51,830 nucleotides of DNA from Desmonostoc geniculatum HA4340-LM1 (GCA_019359545.1 JAHHHB010000042.1:1-51830); one strand, 5' to 3'; positions 1 through 8,557 are shown, counted from the first letter of the stretch. A program made the numbers and translations. The notes: generated by a model from the letters alone, not told the origin.

Positions 1-64
1 AACTGCTTTAGAGTCTATCTTTCCCCAAATAGTCGTGTCTATTCTTTTACTTGAAATTGAACGC

Positions 65-1198
65 CTAGCTCCCCTTGCACGTAGTTGTGGTTTTGACATT
101 CATACTTCCAGGTGCAAGATGTGAGTTAACATCGAAATTACTGGGCAATTCACTAACAGCTTCACAAAAAGTTTTGTTGCCATTACAATTATCCTCATAA
201 CCATCTGTATATAAAATGACGGTTTTAGAAGCAGCATACTGAAGGGGCTTAATTGTTTTAAAATTTATCGAGCTTTCACTTTCTTTTAAAGCTTTTACAA
301 TGCCAGTGATTCCATTATCGTTGGCTTCAATTTTTTTCAACCCTTGCAGTAATTTATCTTTATTATTTAATTCTGGTTCAGCCAGTACATTAGTATTGCA
401 TCGATTAAGTTGTGTTTTACCGCCAATTTCCATCAAGCCAACTTTAATATCTAATGGTAATTTTGAAGAAACTTCTTCCCTACCTAAATTCTTATTCTTG
501 TCAAACATATCATATAGTTCTTTATTAACTTTATTCACTAGAAATTTATCAGGCTCGGAAACCAGTTCCGGACACTTTGTACCATCCCAACCTGGACATT
601 TTCCCATACTTCCAGAATTGTCAACTACATAAAAAAGATAGTGAGAAGAAGATAAAAAGAAAAGCAATAACCAAAAAACAGTTCCACATGCCAAACAATG
701 AATAATTCTATATCTAAAATTACTAATTTGATTGATTTTTTCGGAAATTATTACCTGTGAAATGCTGATATTGGTTAGGATAATATTTATTAATAAAGTC
801 AATAATATTGCACCAATAGTTGAGACAACCAACCTGAATAATGTAGCACTTTCTGGAATCATTAGAGATAACGTTGCAAAGAAAATAAACGGGAATAATA
901 AGCACACACAAGAAACCAAATTTAAGTTTTTAAGAGCATGTGTTTGCTTATAAATACTGATTTTTTGTTGAATTGCTTTTAATAAGGCTTCTGTCCCTTC
1001 CTCATCAAGCATGTAAGTGCGATTGTCTATGTGTATATTTCTCGCTTTGCCGATATTGATGTTGTATTTACCCAGTTGTGATGCAATTTGAGTATCGCCA
1101 GACGCAATCAATTCTTTCAATTGTTCAATATGATCTTGGGTTTGAGTTCCCTTACGAATATGCTCAATAATCTGGTTTAAATTATCTTTTTTATCCAC
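65..1198 (-). CDS. vWA-domain membrane protein with effector-associated-like N-terminus
   Basis: Predicted 377-residue protein. Residues 8-80 resemble the small effector-associated adaptor region (pattern QLGKYNINIGKxxxIHI) found at the start of many cyanobacterial NACHT, CHAT and TIR conflict proteins. Three hydrophobic segments follow (about 93-113, 120-142, 166-184), then a von Willebrand A domain beginning with the MIDAS motif DNSGSMG at 193-199 and continuing through a T in GITGIV and a D in LYTDGYEDN. I chose the GTG at 1198 because AGGAA lies just upstream and the adaptor starts right after it; an in-frame ATG at 1321 would add 41 residues that do not look conserved. The orientation and family suit a membrane-anchored sensor or effector of a conflict system whose neighbours are now fragments. 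Domain calls are by motif; function is inferred. Confidence 0.75.
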   Translation of the reverse strand: MDKKDNLNQIIEHIRKGTQTQDHIEQLKELIASGDTQIASQLGKYNINIGKARNIHIDNRTYMLDEEGTEALLKAIQQKISIYKQTHALKNLNLVSCVCLLFPFIFFATLSLMIPESATLFRLVVSTIGAILLTLLINIILTNISISQVIISEKINQISNFRYRIIHCLACGTVFWLLLFFLSSSHYLFYVVDNSGSMGKCPGWDGTKCPELVSEPDKFLVNKVNKELYDMFDKNKNLGREEVSSKLPLDIKVGLMEIGGKTQLNRCNTNVLAEPELNNKDKLLQGLKKIEANDNGITGIVKALKESESSINFKTIKPLQYAASKTVILYTDGYEDNCNGNKTFCEAVSELPSNFDVNSHLAPGSMNVKTTTTCKGS

Positions 1199-1340
1199 AA
1201 TATTGTTCCTGGAAAAGGTTTTAAAAGTTTGACATAGCATTCCGATTTGATTTGAAGAACTATACGTAGGGTGAGCTAGGAAAATCCTCAATCTACCTAG
1301 AATATAGTCGCTAATGCCCACCTGACAAATACCTAAATGT

Positions 1341-1370
1341 TTTCAAAAATCAAATATGAGTCCTATATAG
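1341..1370. repeat. Dispersed repeat arm (TTTCAAAAATCAAATATGAG)
   Basis: A sequence beginning TTTCAAAAATCAAATATGAG and ending TCCTATATAG recurs near 4371-4401 and 43176-43203. At 4231-4401 it forms one of two opposed arms, so it is probably an end of a small mobile element. Here only one arm is present. Confidence 0.5.
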
Positions 1371-1397
1371 TGTTTCCCGTTGTCATCAGGTACACGG

Positions 1398-1425
1398 GTA
1401 GGGGCAGAATATATTCTGCCCCTAC
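1398..1425. repeat. Perfect 28-bp palindrome
   Basis: Two 14-base arms, GTAGGGGCAGAATA and its exact complement, abut with no loop. A related hairpin with arms GTAGGGGCACA is at 46809-46839. It lies between the vWA gene and the CHAT fragment. A dispersed palindromic repeat is more likely than a terminator because no T-run follows on either strand. Confidence 0.6.
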
Positions 1426-1469
1426 GAGAATTAGGAACTGCTGTAACAAAATCAAGTATACTTCAGAGC

Positions 1470-1724
1470 CTATTTATTAGGAGATGTCAGAATTGTGTGT
1501 TTTTCAATTAGATATTTTCCAGATGAATCTTTGAGAATTGCAAAGGGAATGAAATAAAGTGACCCCTGTGGTATGAAAATCACACGTTCTTCCGGAACAG
1601 CAGGTAGTAAATCTTGAATAGGTGCAATTAGAAGCTGATAAAGCTGATTTAATTTTGGTATGATGATTGATGTGAAACTCAGAAAAAATAGTAGTGAAGA
1701 AATACTCAGTTTTTTTAGTTGCAT
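1470..1724 (-). pseudogene. CHAT protease remnant (signal segment fused to the start of CHAT)
   Basis: This 84-codon frame starts with a signal-like hydrophobic segment (about residues 5-22). It then passes directly into the beginning of a CHAT caspase-like domain (VPEERVIFIPQGSLYFIPF, then SGKYLIEKHTIL) and stops. Full CHAT-TPR proteins carry hundreds of residues of TPR between signal and CHAT, and the catalytic His and Cys lie beyond the point where this frame ends. Both the TPR region and the catalytic core are therefore missing. The reading frame of the retained parts is intact. It lies beside a vWA gene and a NACHT fragment. I regard it as a deletion derivative, not a functional small protein. 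Confidence 0.7.
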
Positions 1725-1845
1725 ATTATTGATGGGTAGATCGGCTAAAATTTATATGTTATTTGGAGATAATTTTGGCTCTATAGGAATCATATTTGAT
1801 TTCTGAAACCATAATTTTTATACTTACTTAACTTCTACTTAATTA

Positions 1846-2016
1846 GAGGTTGTTTGAAAAGTGATCGACTGTGATTTTAATTGCGTTGTTACCCCCCTTA
1901 GTCCCCCCTTATAAAGGGGGGAAACAAGAAAATCCGGTTCCCTCCCCTTTATAAGGGGAGGGTTAGGGAGGGGTAAAAATATTTGATACATCAATTATGA
2001 CTTTTCAAACATCCTC
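1846..2016. mobile_element. 171-bp MITE, copy 1
   Basis: Terminal inverted repeats GAGGTTGTTTGAAAAGT and ACTTTTCAAACATCCTC (16 of 17 bases complementary) bound a 171-bp non-coding element flanked by TTA on both sides, consistent with a 3-bp target duplication. Inside are two nested palindromes around CCCCCCTTATAAAGGGGGG and CCCTCCCCTTTATAAGGGG. A second copy of the same length, about nine bases in ten identical, lies at 42728-42898 with TAA duplicated. Duplications of the form TNA are typical of some IS5-family (IS1031-type) transposases, so mobilisation by such an element is plausible. No transposase gene is in the window. Confidence 0.8.
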
Positions 2017-2075
2017 TTAGATACATAATTTTTGATGATATTTTTATATTTTAAAACAACTAGATAAAAAATTGA

Positions 2076-2252
2076 GAATACAAATACTTGAATCGAGGAC
2101 TAACGTGTTTGAGAAAAAACGAAAAAGTAAGTGTATTTGAAGGCATAAAAGTAATTGGTGAGTACGAAGAACTGGAACAAATAGCTGTAAAGCTGGAACA
2201 AATGCAAGACCCTGATTTGGTCACAAGTGTTAGTAATGATACCACAGCCTAA
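2076..2252 (+). pseudogene. Unrecognised 3' gene fragment
   Basis: A 58-codon open stretch without a good start codon ends in TAA at 2250-2252. It encodes a charged sequence (for example VFEGIKVIGEYEELEQIAV then KLEQMQDPDLVTSV) that reads like a natural C-terminus. An in-frame stop directly precedes it. I do not recognise the family. It is probably the tail of a lost gene, lying between the MITE and the NACHT fragment. Confidence 0.3.
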
Positions 2253-2284
2253 AGTGGTTTTGCGATCAAACGAATTGGCAAGAT

Positions 2285-2640
2285 TTAGCTAATTTCTTTC
2301 AACGGGTTGCTCAACGTCGCCTGCATTTCATCAACCCCATCCAATAACAGCCACACCAACCCCTGGTTAAACTGAGCCACAAAATCATCTTGAACTTGAG
2401 TAGATGCTTCGGCTTGTCCGACTTTCCGGGCTACTGCTTGCAACCATACCTCTAATAAATATGATTCCAGCTCGCGCGATACTCCTGAAAGGAGTGGCTG
2501 CCGCGATCGCAAATCAGCTAAAGATACCCAAATCACAACCGACTGCCCCATCTTTGCCGATACCCATTGAGCAATCTGCTGCAACAGCGTTGTTTTCTCT
2601 GCCCCGCAAAAGCCTCTTTCCCCCTGAGCTCTAATACCGG
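2285..2640 (-). pseudogene. NACHT ATPase fragment
   Basis: The minus-strand frame shows GAEKTTLLQQIAQW, a damaged Walker A (the usual GxGKTT has E in place of the second G). It continues through a conserved stretch (VVIWVSLADL) to a Walker B with NACHT-type acidic residues, VWLLLDGVDEM, then stops. A complete NACHT protein would have an N-terminal effector and C-terminal repeat sensors, and neither is present. The ATG at 2584 lies inside the P-loop, so it cannot be a natural start. This is about 115 residues of the nucleotide-binding core left from a STAND-type NTPase of a conflict or signalling system. Confidence 0.7.
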
Positions 2641-3255
2641 AGATGATATCAGAGGGTTAGGGTGGGGTAAAAACTAGAATTGTAATAGTGATATTCGTCA
2701 CACTTTTACTGTGACGAATATCACTAATTGGAAATTATTTAGGTTGTAATATTTTTCTCATTGCTTGTAAAGCAAAAAGCTAGCTCATAAACTGGTACTA
2801 GTACAGCGCGGCAAAAATAAACAACCTATTCCAAATCAAGGAAACACTTACGCTGTATTCATTTTGACTTTTGACTTCACGGCGGTACTAGCCTTAATAA
2901 TTTGTTATCTCTCAATTAGCCGATCGAGAAATTAAGACTATGTTGGAGTAGTTATGAGTATTGTCTGTTAAGTCCTGAATTATCTCTGTAAGTAAATTTG
3001 AGGACTTGACTAAAAAATTAAGTTTTTCTGAACCCTGAAGTTTCTAGGTACTAGCAAATTGCTGCGCGAAAAGACATAATCCAGCTTTTAAAAAGAGCAA
3101 AAAGTTTGAGTGAAGTTACTTTTTCATTGAGTGACTGTGCATTAGATCTAAGTATTATTTAAGTAAATATTAAGTTGATAAAAATAAAACTTTAGTATTA
3201 GCCTGAAAAAATTTACAACTATTGGCTAGATATTAGCTGTTAATAAAACTTGTTT
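2641..3255. other. Gene-free stretch with MITE debris and a hairpin
   Basis: No coding frame is supported. The segment 2653-2673 matches an interior piece of the MITE (AGGGTTAGGGTGGGGTAAAA), so it is a remnant of a third copy. A perfect 17-bp inverted repeat lies at 2686-2726. The rest is AT-rich with no recognised feature. Confidence 0.6.
2686..2726. repeat. Perfect 17-bp inverted repeat, 7-nt loop
   Basis: Arms TAGTGATATTCGTCACA and its exact complement are separated by CTTTTAC. There is no adjacent gene end and no T-run, so it is not an obvious terminator. It may be a dispersed palindromic repeat or a protein-binding site. Confidence 0.65.
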
Positions 3256-4215
3256 ATGATGCTAAAAAAAATCAAAAAAACATTCCCTCTGCAATATAAC
3301 ATTTGTTATGAAAATTATATAGGTTTAACTAAAAACCCTCGTTGGTTGTTGATGCGTAAAGTTGCTAGGTTCCGTATAGGAAGATCGTTCAGAGATTTGT
3401 TGCATAAGAAAAATAAAGATTTTTATCAAAAATTCCTAAATGAAAGCTCTAGTTTATTTCCAGATATTGATGTGGATTTGGTAGTCAATAATCTGAAGCA
3501 AAATGGATTTTATTTAGATATTAATCTTCCAGAAGAAATAGTAAAAGGAATACTTAAATTTGCTGCTTCTCATGCTTGTTATGGTGATTATAAACCTCAT
3601 TTAGGCTTCTTTTATCCTCAGAAGGAATTAGCGGAAAAGCATTATAGTCAAACATTTAAATTAGCTGGATATTTTAATACAACTTTGCATTGTCCTGCTA
3701 TTAAAAAGCTGCAAAACGATCCTAAACTATTGGCAATAGCTGCTCAGTATTTAGAGTGTAAACCGGTACATTTATCTAATCAATTATGGTGGAGTTTTGC
3801 TGGAGAAACAACAACGTTTGAAAAAATGAAAACATTTCAAATGTTTCATTACGATCTAGATGATTATCGCTTTTTAAAATTTTTCTTTTATTTAACTGAT
3901 GTTGATGCATCAGGTGGACCTCATGTTTGTGTTAGAGGCAGCCACAAGCATAAAAAATTTTCCTATTTATTATTACCTAAATGTGAAAGTGACGAAGAAA
4001 TTATTAACTATTATCAACCAAAATCATTAGTAACTATTTATGGCAAAGCAGGGTTTGGCTTTGCTGAAGATACCTTTTGTTTCCATAAAGGAACTACTCC
4101 AACTAACAAAGACCGCCTGATGTTACAAGTTGAGTTTGGCACAATTGATTACAATATGCAGCATGATACAAGAGACCCATTAATTTTGCGAACTATGATT
4201 AATTCTCAAGCATAA
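3256..4215 (+). CDS. Phytanoyl-CoA dioxygenase (PhyH)-like protein
   Basis: About 319 residues. The C-terminal half carries the iron ligands of the Fe(II)/2-oxoglutarate dioxygenase fold: H198 and D200 in FHYDLDD, the distal H277 in FCFHKGTTPTNKDRL, and R287 as the likely 2-oxoglutarate-binding arginine. The segment FFFYLTDVDASGGPHVCVRGSHK between them is typical of PhyH-like enzymes. The first 90 residues are basic and not recognisable. Two adjacent ATGs at 3256 and 3259 are more likely starts than the TTG at 3250; no strong ribosome-binding site is visible. It probably hydroxylates a small molecule or lipid-like substrate, but the substrate cannot be told. It stands alone, flanked by repeats. 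Confidence 0.8.
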   Translation: MMLKKIKKTFPLQYNICYENYIGLTKNPRWLLMRKVARFRIGRSFRDLLHKKNKDFYQKFLNESSSLFPDIDVDLVVNNLKQNGFYLDINLPEEIVKGILKFAASHACYGDYKPHLGFFYPQKELAEKHYSQTFKLAGYFNTTLHCPAIKKLQNDPKLLAIAAQYLECKPVHLSNQLWWSFAGETTTFEKMKTFQMFHYDLDDYRFLKFFFYLTDVDASGGPHVCVRGSHKHKKFSYLLLPKCESDEEIINYYQPKSLVTIYGKAGFGFAEDTFCFHKGTTPTNKDRLMLQVEFGTIDYNMQHDTRDPLILRTMINSQA

Positions 4216-4230
4216 TTTCTCATACCAATT

Positions 4231-4401
4231 CTATATAGTAGTCCGATTTGATTTGTGAATAGGACTTACGCAAGATGTGACCGAAAACCTTATTCAAGCG
4301 TAGCGGTAATTCATGAATTACCGCTACTTTCGTTATCTTTTGCGTAAGTCCTGATGAAGTGTAGAGAATTTTTTTCAAAAATCAAATAGGATTCCTATAT
4401 G
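4231..4401. mobile_element. Nested inverted-repeat element (outer arms)
   Basis: The left arm near 4231-4259 (CTATATAGTAGTCCGATTTG onward) is an imperfect inverted copy of the right arm near 4371-4401 (TTTTTCAAAAATCAAATAGG onward), matching over roughly 27 bases. The right-arm sequence recurs singly at 1341 and 43176. The interior is occupied by a second inverted-repeat element, which suggests one small element inserted into another. Confidence 0.5.
4261..4352. mobile_element. Inner 92-bp MITE-like element
   Basis: It has 13-bp perfect terminal inverted repeats AGGACTTACGCAA and TTGCGTAAGTCCT. Its core is a perfect 28-bp palindrome (arms GTAGCGGTAATTCA). The end sequence resembles GGCTTACGCAAAAA at 21903-21916, so the end motif is dispersed. 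No clear target duplication is seen. Confidence 0.6.
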
Positions 4402-4438
4402 AGGCTGCATAAAACCTAGAATAGGGAAAGCAACGGTT

Positions 4439-6628
4439 ATGAGTAAAATTATTGGTAAACCAGTAGATCGCGTTGATGGTAGACTGAAAGTAACAGGACA
4501 AGCGCCATATACAGCCGATGTGCCCATAGAGAATCTGACTTATGGCGTAATTTTTCAAAGTACGATCGCCAGTGGCAAAATTATTGAAATAGACACATCC
4601 ACAGCCTTAACTCTCGCTGGTGTAATAGATATCATCACTTATGAACAAACACCATCGTTAATCAAAATACCCTTCTTTTCTCCTCCAAAAACTCAGCCAA
4701 CCGAGAAAGATGACAACATCTACTACAATGGTCAACACCTGGGAATTGTAGTTGCCCAAACTTTAGAACAAGCTCAAACTGCCGCTGCTTTAGTCAAAGT
4801 TATCTACGAAGAAGCATCGCCAACAATGACATTAGCAGAGGCAGAGATATTTGAACCAGAAACAGTATTTTTTGGCATGATGCCAGGTAAAATTACAAGA
4901 GGGGATATAGAATCTGGCAAAGCACAAGCAGATATTCTCGTGCAGCAAGTATATACCACACCAATGGAACATCATAATCCCCTAGAACCTTCTGCAACCA
5001 TAGCCATATGGGAGGGGGACAATTTGACATTGTACGAAACAACCCAAGGCATTTCTGCAACCCAAAGAGCGATCGCATCTGTTTTGAATATTCCCCAAGA
5101 AAATGTCCGCGTCATTTCCAAATATTTAGGCGGAGGATTTGGCTGTAAAGCACTGCTGAGGTCTTATACTATTCTTTGTGCGATCGCCGCCAAACGAGTC
5201 CAACGACCGGTGAAAGTTGCGTTAGAGCGATCGCAAATGTATACTAGTTGCGGCTACCGTTCCCAAACTCAACAACACCTAACACTAGGTGCAACCAAGG
5301 AAGGTAAACTAACAGTCATTACTCACACTGGCACATCCTTAACATCCCAATTTGATGACTTTGTGGAACCCGTTGGTGCGCCAACAACAATGATGTACGC
5401 CTGTGACAATTTGGAAGTGAAATATCGTGTGGGACGCATCAACGCCGGTACACCAACCTTTATGCGCGGCCCGGGAGAAGCACCGGGAATGTTTGCCTTA
5501 GAGTCAGCAATGGATGAACTGGCATCTGCCTTAAATATTGACCCCATTGAACTGCGACTGAGAAATCATGCAGATATCGATATGCATACAGGATTACCTT
5601 GGTCAAGTAAATCCCTGAAACAATGTTACCAAAAAGGTGCAGAGATTTTTGGTTGGTCACAACGCAACCCAGTTCCCCGTTCCAGGCGAGAAGGTGATTT
5701 TTTGATTGGTTCGGGAATGGCAAGCGCCACATTTCCCAGCAACTCTGGTTCAGCATCAGTGAAAGTAGAAATTTTTGCCACTGGAGAGGTGAAAGTACAA
5801 ACTGGTACTCAAGACATCGGCACAGGCACATATACAGTCATGAGTCAAGTAGCCGCTGAGGCATTAGGTTTACCAGTGCAATTTGAACTAGGTGATAGCA
5901 ACTTTCCTAAAGCACCGATTACAGGCAATTCAATTACAGTCGGCAGCGTTTCTCCGGCGGTACATAAAGCAGCGATCGCCGCACGAGATAAAATAATTGA
6001 AATGGCGATCGTAGATCCAAATTCCCCTCTGTATGGATCTCAAGTACAAGATATTACAGTTGAGTCAGGGCAAATATTTTTAAAACAAAACCCATCCCAG
6101 CGAGACAGCTACACCGATATTCTGCGGCGTCAGGGATTAGAAAGTTTAGAAGTCACAGAACAAACCTCACCCAACCCAGAGAGTAAAAACTATGCCAAAC
6201 ACTCTTTTGGTGCCATCTTTGTAGAAGTCGCCGTTGATGAACTTTTGGGAGAAATCAAAATCAGACGTTGCGTAGGCGTTTATGATGCAGGGCGAATTCT
6301 CAACTTCAAAACAGCACGCAGTCAAGTTGTCGGGGGAATTACTTGGGGAATTGGCATGGCATTGATGGAAAAAACCGTAATGGATGCTAATCACGGCAGA
6401 ATAGTTAGTGCCAATCTTTCAGATTACTTGATTCCTGTTCATGCAGATATTCCAAATATGGAAGTGCAGTTTGTTGAACAACAAGATGCTTATGTGAATG
6501 CACTAGGAACCAAAAGCCTGGGAGAACTTCCCATTGTTGGCGTAGCCGCAGCCATATCGAATGCAGTTTATCATGCCACAGGTAAACGTATTCGTGACCT
6601 GCCTATTACACCAGATAAGTTGTTGTGA
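4439..6628 (+). CDS. Xanthine dehydrogenase family molybdopterin-binding large subunit
   Basis: This 729-residue protein matches the molybdenum-hydroxylase large subunit from its first residues (IGKPVDRVDGRLKVTGQAPY). Other hallmarks are the cofactor-binding loop YLGGGFGCK, the motif MRGPGEAPGMFALESAMDEL and the C-terminal GTKSLGELPIVG with the catalytic glutamate at 696. It resembles the YagR/PaoC-type aldehyde dehydrogenase branch. The length fits the family. These enzymes normally need an FAD subunit and a 2Fe-2S subunit encoded alongside, but neither is adjacent: a dioxygenase lies upstream and a TerB-like gene downstream. The partners may be elsewhere in the genome or lost. The start follows AGGGAAAG by a short spacer. 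The substrate cannot be assigned. Confidence 0.88.
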   Translation: MSKIIGKPVDRVDGRLKVTGQAPYTADVPIENLTYGVIFQSTIASGKIIEIDTSTALTLAGVIDIITYEQTPSLIKIPFFSPPKTQPTEKDDNIYYNGQHLGIVVAQTLEQAQTAAALVKVIYEEASPTMTLAEAEIFEPETVFFGMMPGKITRGDIESGKAQADILVQQVYTTPMEHHNPLEPSATIAIWEGDNLTLYETTQGISATQRAIASVLNIPQENVRVISKYLGGGFGCKALLRSYTILCAIAAKRVQRPVKVALERSQMYTSCGYRSQTQQHLTLGATKEGKLTVITHTGTSLTSQFDDFVEPVGAPTTMMYACDNLEVKYRVGRINAGTPTFMRGPGEAPGMFALESAMDELASALNIDPIELRLRNHADIDMHTGLPWSSKSLKQCYQKGAEIFGWSQRNPVPRSRREGDFLIGSGMASATFPSNSGSASVKVEIFATGEVKVQTGTQDIGTGTYTVMSQVAAEALGLPVQFELGDSNFPKAPITGNSITVGSVSPAVHKAAIAARDKIIEMAIVDPNSPLYGSQVQDITVESGQIFLKQNPSQRDSYTDILRRQGLESLEVTEQTSPNPESKNYAKHSFGAIFVEVAVDELLGEIKIRRCVGVYDAGRILNFKTARSQVVGGITWGIGMALMEKTVMDANHGRIVSANLSDYLIPVHADIPNMEVQFVEQQDAYVNALGTKSLGELPIVGVAAAISNAVYHATGKRIRDLPITPDKLL

Positions 6629-6765
6629 ATGAAGTACCCTAACTAAGCTGACGCTATAGTTAGGGCTTGTGAATTCGCAGGTGAATACCTCAAAACAGGC
6701 CTACGCCTGATTAAACCGCGCTCATCCTGATTACTCTAATGTGAGGATGTGCGCGTTCTGCTTGA

Positions 6766-7257
6766 TTAAGCTAAAACCTCAGTCTTTAGTAGCGCTTTGC
6801 GTAATGCAGTTATCCCTTCTTCTGCCTCTACCAACCTGCTGAGAGCAAGCGCAATATCATCTTCAACCTTTAACAGTTTAGCTGCTTTTTTAACAGCTTT
6901 TTGCTCTTCAACTGAGTAATCGTCATCGGCGCGAGACATTTGAATTGCATGATACAGTAACGATCTTGATTTCGACCAAGTAGGAACATCAACTGTAATC
7001 TTACTCAGTAAATTTTCTAAATCAGCATTTTTATAGTCAAATGTTTTGTATTTCTCTATCGCTTCTTCAGGAGCGCCAGCCATCCGCTGATGATTTATTA
7101 ACCAATTAAGTTCGGCTTCTGAAACCTCTCCATCGGCTCCAGCAATAGCGAGCAGTGCATATCCATAGCTAAGGTATGCTTCTAGGGGAATTGCGGAAAT
7201 ACCTAAGTTCTTTTTCAGAAACTCTGAAGCAGGTAGTACTTGTTTAATATCGCTCAT
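6766..7257 (-). CDS. TerB-like domain protein
   Basis: A 163-residue soluble protein with the two TerB-type acidic helical motifs: GADGEVSEAELNWL near residue 40 and RADDDYSVEEQKAV near 110. TerB-like domains are helical, bind divalent metal in some members and occur in tellurite-resistance and stress-response contexts. No other ter genes are nearby, so the cellular role is open. It converges on the molybdenum-hydroxylase gene with about 140 bp between stops. Confidence 0.75.
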   Translation of the reverse strand: MSDIKQVLPASEFLKKNLGISAIPLEAYLSYGYALLAIAGADGEVSEAELNWLINHQRMAGAPEEAIEKYKTFDYKNADLENLLSKITVDVPTWSKSRSLLYHAIQMSRADDDYSVEEQKAVKKAAKLLKVEDDIALALSRLVEAEEGITALRKALLKTEVLA

Positions 7258-7920
7258 AAATTACCTATTTTTTAGTTCGGAATTTTGACTCCTGAGTTCT
7301 GCTGTAAGATTTCAGCGTTAACAAAATTAAGTACCAACACTAGGTACTTTGTAGTTAACTTATCGCCTCAAAACTATGTTTTCAGGGTATTTCAGCAGTC
7401 AAAAATTGATGTCACTCCTTAATATTTCATATTTTTAATGAGAGTGCAAGGACAGTTAAGACAGTTAAGACACTTAAGGAAATATTTAACCAAGGCTAAA
7501 ATTGTTGTTGTTTATTGACCTGCAAATATCATGTTAATTTGAAGTAAAATTTTTGTTTTTTAAACTTCCAACTTCACACAGCGAGATACCTACGGCGGGC
7601 TACCCCAACGACGGTAATCCTAGAACTCGAAGGATAGCAAATGAGATTAGACTTCTTGCAAAAGTCCTTATTTTTACCTTATTCTTTGCGCCTTTGCGCC
7701 TTTGCGTGAGATAAAAACTTATTTATGCAAGAGGTCTATTGTTTTGATAAAAACTTGGGTATCTCTACTGTGAATTTAGAGTAAAGAAAATACAGAGTAA
7801 ATCAGTGTTAATAAATAATGTGGTTTTAACTACGTTATTGAGTTGAATTAGTAAGATAAAATTGCCTAACGAATGTCATCAAAGTACTGACTTGTATTCA
7901 GTCACAAAAAAGGATAACCA
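7258..7920. other. Intergenic region with a small inverted-repeat element
   Basis: It is mostly AT-rich sequence. It contains a dispersed Nostoc-type fragment near 7590 (ACCTACGGCGGGCTACC), a CGCCTTTGCGCCTTTGCG repeat unit and the inverted-repeat element at 7648-7738. No coding frame is supported. Confidence 0.6.
7648..7738. repeat. 91-bp inverted-repeat element
   Basis: The ends TAGACTTCTTGCA and TGCAAGAGGTCTA are inverted with one mismatch and enclose the common TTTGCGCCTTTGCGCCTTTG repeat. It looks like a short non-coding mobile or repetitive element; no clear target duplication. Confidence 0.5.
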
Positions 7921-8145
7921 ATGAACAAAGAAGTAGCCAAAGTAATCATATGGGAAGAAAACCAAAAAGATTTTCTGAAAAAGTTCTATGATTTACAATT
8001 TGTTCCTAGAATAGGAGAGGAAGTTTACCTAAAAAAAGAGAAATGGAAAGTAACCAGAGTTGAACATGATTTAGAAGTAAATGAGGTTAATATCTACATA
8101 GAATTAATCAAAAAACCGAAGCAGGATAAATCATCTCATTCATAA
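7921..8145 (+). CDS. Small hypothetical protein (74 aa)
   Basis: The ATG follows AAAGGATAACC, an acceptable ribosome-binding site. The protein is charged, with no signal or membrane segment. Residues 28-60 (FVPRIGEEVYLKKEKWKVTR then VEHDLEVNEVNIYIEL) look like a small beta-rich fold. I do not recognise the family. A strong hairpin lies 14 bases after the stop. Confidence 0.55.
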   Translation: MNKEVAKVIIWEENQKDFLKKFYDLQFVPRIGEEVYLKKEKWKVTRVEHDLEVNEVNIYIELIKKPKQDKSSHS

Positions 8146-8159
8146 ATAAAATTGACAAG

Positions 8160-8224
8160 AGACGTGATAAATCGCCGTCTTTACGAAAAATTGATTATTG
8201 TAGAGACGGCGATTTATCGCGTCT
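8160..8224. repeat. Stem-loop with 21-bp arms
   Basis: AGACGTGATAAATCGCCGTC(T) at 8160-8180 pairs with AGACGGCGATTTATCGCGTC(T) at 8204-8224, one mismatch, with a 23-nt loop. The AGACGCGAT core recurs as a hairpin at 30094-30113, so it is a dispersed family. It follows the 74-aa gene and could end its transcript, though no T-run follows. Confidence 0.55.
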
Positions 8225-8321
8225 TTGAGATATAGAATTTTCACCAAAAAACCTCAATCGAACCGTATTTACATAGCTGTACTACCCTATGGTAAATCTA
8301 TATTTACAGCAGATTTGAAGG

Positions 8322-8457
8322 CTGACAATTCAGCTCGTGTGGAAAACCTAACCCCCCAGCCCCATTCCCTACAAGGTAACGGGGAGAATTCACAGCTTCT
8401 CTCCTTTTAGGAGAGAGGTTTGGAAGTGAGGTTTTCCAGATACCGCTGAATTGTCAG
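8322..8457. mobile_element. 136-bp MITE-like element
   Basis: Terminal CTGACAATTCAGC and GCTGAATTGTCAG are exact inverted repeats. Pairing resumes inside at GGAAAACCT and AGGTTTTCC, and the centre holds the AGCCCCATTCCCTAC and CTCTCCTTTTAGGAGAGAGG units common in Nostocales intergenic DNA. Non-coding. Confidence 0.55.
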
Positions 8458-8557
8458 ATTTTAAGGAAAGTCAAGTATAGAACTATTCGTCTGTCACCTA
8501 CTTATAAAAAGCGTGTTTTACTCCTGAATTCTGAATTCTGAATTCTCCGTGTATTTT

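Larger units (their letters stand above)
8146..8557. other. Intergenic region made of repeats
   Basis: It consists of a 21-bp stem-loop (8160-8224), a 136-bp inverted-repeat element (8322-8457) and a GAATTCT heptamer run at 8525-8548. A short frame across it covers these repeats and is not a gene. Confidence 0.6.

Noticed and set aside
8225..8410. 61-codon plus-strand frame
   Set aside because: Its second half lies inside the 136-bp inverted-repeat element and its start inside a hairpin; no recognisable protein.
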